From Eutrophocola sp964601805 (GTDB lineage: Bacteria > Pseudomonadota > Gammaproteobacteria > Pseudomonadales > Pseudohongiellaceae): a stretch of 8,883 nucleotides of DNA. A program made the position numbers and the translations under genes. The DNA lies in NCBI GenBank assembly GCA_964601805.1, contig CAZROW010000089.1, positions 1-8,883 on the forward strand, given 5' to 3'. Shown here in pieces: positions 5,484 through 8,883 of this stretch (its first letter is position 1; each line of letters begins with the position of its first letter). The notes below the pieces were generated by a model, which ran no database searches, was not told the origin of the DNA, and worked only from the letters and a program-made list of their open reading frames with translations.

Positions 5484-7727
5484 ATGGATAACGACCCCCT
5501 GAATAATAGCGCAAACGACGAGATTACCGGTTATCTTTTCGACGACTACACCGTGGATACTGTTGCCCGTCGATTGCTCAAGGGAGATGAGGCGGTGTCG
5601 CTGCCGTCCCGGGTTTTTGATGTGCTGGTATTCCTGGTGGAGAACAGGCGCCGCCCGGTACCCAAGGATGAAATCATTGCCGCCATCTGGAAAGGTGTCG
5701 TGGTCACCGATGACAGCCTGATTCATGCCATTTCGGTGTTGCACCGCACCTTCAGTGACGAACGCTACGATCCAAAATACATTGAAACCATTCCACGCCG
5801 GGGTTACCGGTTTATCGGGGCGGTGGAAACACTGGTTGAATCCCCGGACCAGGCCGTAGCTGCGCCCCACCAGGGCAACACTTCCGCATCCGCCGCCCCC
5901 CGTCCACAGGAATTGGCAGCTTCAGGTAGTGCCAGTCGCGAGGAATTCCCGTTTCGCTTTGCCCTGACAGCAGTCATCTCTGCCGTGGTGGTCCTTTTCC
6001 TGTTAAACCTGACAGAGAGCAATGACGGTGTCTCCTTGCTTGAAGGACAGTCGGCACCCAGTGTGCGTCTATTCCAGGCACCCCCCGAAGGCACCGATGT
6101 CGTGTCAGGTGGCGTGCTTTCTCCCAACGGTAAATTCCTGGCTTTCGTGGCCAGGCAGACAGGTGAGGACCAGGATGGCAGTGCCAGCTTGTGGGTGAGG
6201 TCCCTGCAGAACGGCGACGTCTGGCAGGTCCCGGGAACGCAGCAGGTATCCAAACCGTTCTGGTCACCTGACTCACGCCAGCTTGGCTATTTTGCCAATG
6301 GTAAACTGCTGACCACTGACCTGTATGGCAACACGATTGAAGCGGTAACCGCTGTCGGTTCACCGGCCGGTGCCACCTGGGGTGCCGATAACCGGATCCT
6401 GTTTGCCGACTGGCCCAGGGGATTGTTTGTTGTCCCTGCATCGGGTGATGGTGAGATTCAACAGGTTGCCAGTCTTGAAGGTGACGCAGAAGACATCGCG
6501 CTGAACTGGCCCCAGTTCCTGCCTGATAACCGTCGATACATTTACCAGGTGGTGAGCCTGGTGCCTGAACGCACCGGCGTCTACGTGGGCGACCTGGAAT
6601 CAGGCCAGAGTTTCAAACTGCTTGATACCACTTCACCGGCCACCCTGGCACCACCGTATCACCTGTTGCATGTACAACAGGACATGCTGATTGCCGAGGA
6701 ACTGGATCCGCAAACCCTGGAATTGACCGGACGTGCCAATGTCATTGCCCGTGGTGTTTCCGAACCCTCCCTAACTGCTGAAAATATCGTGTCGGCCTCT
6801 GCCGACCTGTTGTCCTTTGAACAGGGCGTATTGCAGCAGAATGTCACCTGGTTCAGCCGGGAAGGTCAGCGTCTTGATGCGCTGGCTATTCCAACCACTT
6901 TCTTCAATCCCCGTATCTCGCCGGACGGAAAACGTTTGCTGGCAAGCAGTTCCATTACCGATAACCCCGGCTTGTGGCTGAGCCAGCTTGAACGGGGTGA
7001 ATACGCACGACTGGAAACTGATGCCATTGGCCCGGTCTGGTCGCCGGATGGCAAACATGCCGCCTTCACTACCCGTGGCGGCCTGGACATGCAGGTCAGG
7101 GACCTGGATGGTAATGGTGCCTCGCGTCTGATCAGCAGCAGTAACGCGGTCAAGATTCTCAATGACTGGACAGTCGATGGCAGCGCCATTGTCTATACCC
7201 GGCAAAATGAGAGCAAAGGCCTGGATCTGTGGACTATCCGAGTACAGGACGGGACAGAACAACCGCTCCTGGCAACCCCGTTTACAGAGTCCCAGGCCAG
7301 ATTGTCACCCCAGGGTGACTGGATAGCCTACGTTTCCGATGAAAGCGGGCAAATGGAAGTGTACGTGGCGCGTTATCCAGGGTTGGATGACAAAAGACAA
7401 ATTTCCAATGGCGGCGGCGGGCAACCGCAATGGCGCAGTGACCAGGGGGAGCTGTACTACCTGTCCCAGGATCGCGCCATCATGGCCGTGCCGGTGAGTC
7501 TGTCAGCGGGGACTGATTTCGGGTCACCCCGTAAGCTGTTCCGGACAGCGATAGCCGGTAATCCCGATGATGCCCGTGATTCCTATGCCGTCGACAGTCA
7601 TGGCGAGCGCTTCCTGATCGACAATGCGATCACCGACAACAGCGACCAGGCCATTACTGTCATCGTGAACTGGTCTGCCGGTTTGCTCAGCCCTGAATTC
7701 GGGATGGAGATTGCCAGGTCACCCTAG
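5484..7727 (+). CDS. CadC/ToxR-type membrane one-component regulator with PD40/TolB-like sensor
   Basis: Transcriptional regulator of 747 residues. Residues about 16-112 form an OmpR/PhoB-type winged helix: a YLFDDYTVD strand, a SLPSRVFDVLVFLVENR helix, the DDSLIHAISVLHRTF recognition region (76-90) and the wing ending IPRRGYRFIG. A Pro/Ala/Ser-rich linker (about 113-155) leads to a single membrane helix (about 158-176). The rest, about 190-747, is periplasmic and built of PD40/TolB-like propeller repeats such as LSPNGKFLAFVA, FWSPDSRQLGYF, RISPDGKRLLAS and VWSPDGKHAAFT. There is no receiver domain, so the propeller or partner proteins probably provide the signal. The frame is open further upstream, but ATG 5484 gives the usual short lead before the winged helix. 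Its ribosome site is weak. An in-frame ATG at 5364 has a GGAG but would add 40 residues unlike the family. Divergent to the secreted-protein operon, its likely target. Confidence 0.88.
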   Translation: MDNDPLNNSANDEITGYLFDDYTVDTVARRLLKGDEAVSLPSRVFDVLVFLVENRRRPVPKDEIIAAIWKGVVVTDDSLIHAISVLHRTFSDERYDPKYIETIPRRGYRFIGAVETLVESPDQAVAAPHQGNTSASAAPRPQELAASGSASREEFPFRFALTAVISAVVVLFLLNLTESNDGVSLLEGQSAPSVRLFQAPPEGTDVVSGGVLSPNGKFLAFVARQTGEDQDGSASLWVRSLQNGDVWQVPGTQQVSKPFWSPDSRQLGYFANGKLLTTDLYGNTIEAVTAVGSPAGATWGADNRILFADWPRGLFVVPASGDGEIQQVASLEGDAEDIALNWPQFLPDNRRYIYQVVSLVPERTGVYVGDLESGQSFKLLDTTSPATLAPPYHLLHVQQDMLIAEELDPQTLELTGRANVIARGVSEPSLTAENIVSASADLLSFEQGVLQQNVTWFSREGQRLDALAIPTTFFNPRISPDGKRLLASSSITDNPGLWLSQLERGEYARLETDAIGPVWSPDGKHAAFTTRGGLDMQVRDLDGNGASRLISSSNAVKILNDWTVDGSAIVYTRQNESKGLDLWTIRVQDGTEQPLLATPFTESQARLSPQGDWIAYVSDESGQMEVYVARYPGLDDKRQISNGGGGQPQWRSDQGELYYLSQDRAIMAVPVSLSAGTDFGSPRKLFRTAIAGNPDDARDSYAVDSHGERFLIDNAITDNSDQAITVIVNWSAGLLSPEFGMEIARSP

Positions 7728-7753
7728 AGCCTTACGCCATCCAGTCAGACTTC

Positions 7754-8758
7754 TCAGAATGTCGCAATCGGGTTGATGATCGACCCGGTACCGCCTTCCA
7801 CCGGAATCGGTGACAACTGGAACATGAATTCCCAGCGGTTCAGTCGTGCTGCCGTTTCTGCCAGTTCTTCAAAACTGGCGTTGTCGATAATGATCAAACC
7901 CATCGAGGCAATGGCCACGGTATGTGTGGGTATGACCACTGACGGATCCACACCCGAGGGGGAGACATCCAGGCCGACATCAGTACCCAGTACCGCCGCA
8001 TCCCGCTCTTTCAGCAGGGGCAGTGCGGAGACATGCACGCCGGGTGAGCCACTCATCAGGCTGTAGGGACCAATGTCCGTTTTCTTGGCCCAGCGCCCGG
8101 TACGGACCAGTACCACGTCACCTGGCTCAATGCGCAATCCGGTTTCCCGCTCCCAGGCTTCGATGTCGCTGGCCAGCACCGGGGTGCCGGGCTCCAGGTA
8201 ATCAACCCCTTTCAGCCTTGGGACGTCGATCAGGATGCCGCGTGAAAGCACACCTTCCTTGAGGTGTTCTATGCCTGAAGTGGAGCAGCCTTCTTCAGTG
8301 ACATCGGTCACCGGAAAACCGTTGTAGGCCTGGTCCTTGTAATAGGCATGGCACATGGCATCCATATGGGTATAGGTCAGGCCGTGGTAAAAGATGCGCC
8401 ATTCGTCCATGGCGACGGGGGCCGCCGGTGGAATTGTCATGATGACCTGCATCGGGCTGACATTGTCGACCGCCTCTTCGGTGGAATAATTCTTGGACAG
8501 GGAAACGGAAATCCCTTCCCTGACCAGGGACGCTGCCTGCCTGCGTTTTTCCGGCGTGATCAGGTTGAGTGTCCCGCGCTGGTCGTCATCACCCCAGCGT
8601 CCCCAGTTCGACAGTGCATTGAACATGTCATCGATTTCCTGCGCGCTGATGGTCGGCGGCAGGGCGTCAGAGCCCTGGGCATTGGCTGTGGCCGGCAGTA
8701 TGCCGGCGCAGAGCAGGGGCAGTGACAACAGCAGGGTCTTGGCAATGTGTTTACGCAT
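7754..8758 (-). CDS. Secreted cyclase family protein (kynurenine formamidase-like hydrolase)
   Basis: Exported 334-residue metal-dependent hydrolase of the cyclase family (the fold of bacterial kynurenine formamidase). The signal peptide is about residues 1-28 (ANAQ). Family marks are NWGRWGDDDQRGTLNLIT (51-68), the metal motif around His125, His131, Asp133 and His137 (HGLTYTHMDAMCH), YNGFPV (145-150), GDVVLVRTGRW (213-223) and the C-terminal GTDVGLDVSP with PTHT (277-280). Formamidases usually carry His-x-x-x-His-x-Asp; here the residue four before His131 is Leu127, and His125 sits two earlier. I believe this spacing is usual in the long secreted branch. The ATG at 8758 follows GGAGG by 8 nt. 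Family members cleave amide or ester bonds in ring or formyl compounds; the substrate here is unknown. It converges on the regulator gene with a 26-bp gap and no visible hairpin terminator. Whether it belongs with the neighbouring module is open. Confidence 0.87.
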   Translation of the reverse strand: MRKHIAKTLLLSLPLLCAGILPATANAQGSDALPPTISAQEIDDMFNALSNWGRWGDDDQRGTLNLITPEKRRQAASLVREGISVSLSKNYSTEEAVDNVSPMQVIMTIPPAAPVAMDEWRIFYHGLTYTHMDAMCHAYYKDQAYNGFPVTDVTEEGCSTSGIEHLKEGVLSRGILIDVPRLKGVDYLEPGTPVLASDIEAWERETGLRIEPGDVVLVRTGRWAKKTDIGPYSLMSGSPGVHVSALPLLKERDAAVLGTDVGLDVSPSGVDPSVVIPTHTVAIASMGLIIIDNASFEELAETAARLNRWEFMFQLSPIPVEGGTGSIINPIATF

Positions 8759-8826
8759 CGGGTGAACCTCCGAAAGGTCTCATTTTATTTTGCTTTTATT
8801 GTTTCTCTATAAGGGTCAATTCCAAA

Positions 8827-8883
8827 CTAGAACTGCACCGGCACCTGGGGTGCGGCACCGCTCTTGATGTCGTCCACCAGGTC
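8827..8883 (-). CDS. C-terminal end of an unidentified gene (partial)
   Basis: The last 18 codons of a minus-strand frame that enters from beyond the window and stops at TAG (8829-8827). The visible peptide ends in a hydrophilic tail, DLVDDIKSGAAPQVPVQF. The stretch is too short to name a family. It lies 68 bp upstream of the cyclase gene in the same direction, so the two could be co-transcribed. The spacer between them is AT-rich and lacks a hairpin terminator. Confidence 0.5.
   Translation of the reverse strand, partial: DLVDDIKSGAAPQVPVQF

Noticed and set aside
5361..5870. A 169-codon minus-strand open frame covering the regulator's winged-helix coding region
   Set aside because: It is antisense to clear winged-helix codons and shows no recognisable domain.
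7728..7753. Terminator between the converging regulator and cyclase genes
   Set aside because: The 26-bp gap has no stem followed by a T run on either strand.
8759..8826. Minus-strand promoter for the cyclase gene
   Set aside because: TTGACC (8819-8814) could be a -35 box, but the only decent -10-like hexamer, TAAAAT (8787-8782), is 26 bp away, which is too far. The region is AT-rich but no promoter can be supported.

Overview
The window looks like chromosomal DNA of a GC-rich, Gram-negative bacterium. It is most likely a free-living gammaproteobacterium, judged from the many Sec-secreted proteins, the CadC/ToxR-type membrane regulator fused to a TolB-like propeller, and the DUF6152 and carboxypeptidase-regulatory-like families. 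This assignment is an inference from gene content; there is no rRNA or marker gene here. I saw no tRNA, rRNA, insertion sequence, CRISPR array or phage gene.

Layout: positions 44-5325 hold five minus-strand genes that read as one operon from right to left. In order of transcription they are: (1) a 722-residue protein with a carboxypeptidase-regulatory-like domain, one CxxCH heme motif and a C-terminal propeller-like part; (2) a 289-residue secreted protein of unknown function; (3) a 318-residue metallo-beta-lactamase-fold protein with a degenerate metal site; (4) a 275-residue distant relative of product 2; (5) a 128-residue DUF6152 protein. The junctions are tight: the last three genes of this series follow their neighbours at 0, 2 and 24 bp. 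Every product starts with a signal peptide.

A 158-bp divergent control region (5326-5483) separates the operon from a plus-strand gene (5484-7727). That gene encodes a 747-residue one-component regulator: cytoplasmic winged helix, one membrane helix and a periplasmic PD40/TolB-like sensor. It is the obvious candidate to control the operon. Converging on it from the right is a secreted cyclase-family (kynurenine formamidase-like) hydrolase gene (7754-8758, minus). Upstream of that are the last 18 codons of another minus-strand gene that runs off the window.

Taken together, this looks like a periplasmic module: a heme-containing scaffold or sensor, a metallo-beta-lactamase-fold protein that seems to have lost a whole zinc site, two related small secreted proteins, a DUF6152 protein whose predicted mature form begins His-His, and possibly a secreted cyclase. 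It sits next to a regulator that could sense the same compartment. The substrate is not evident from the sequence. The most notable points are the selective loss of Zn1 ligands in the metallo-beta-lactamase-fold protein and the all-secreted operon with a membrane-spanning regulator beside it.
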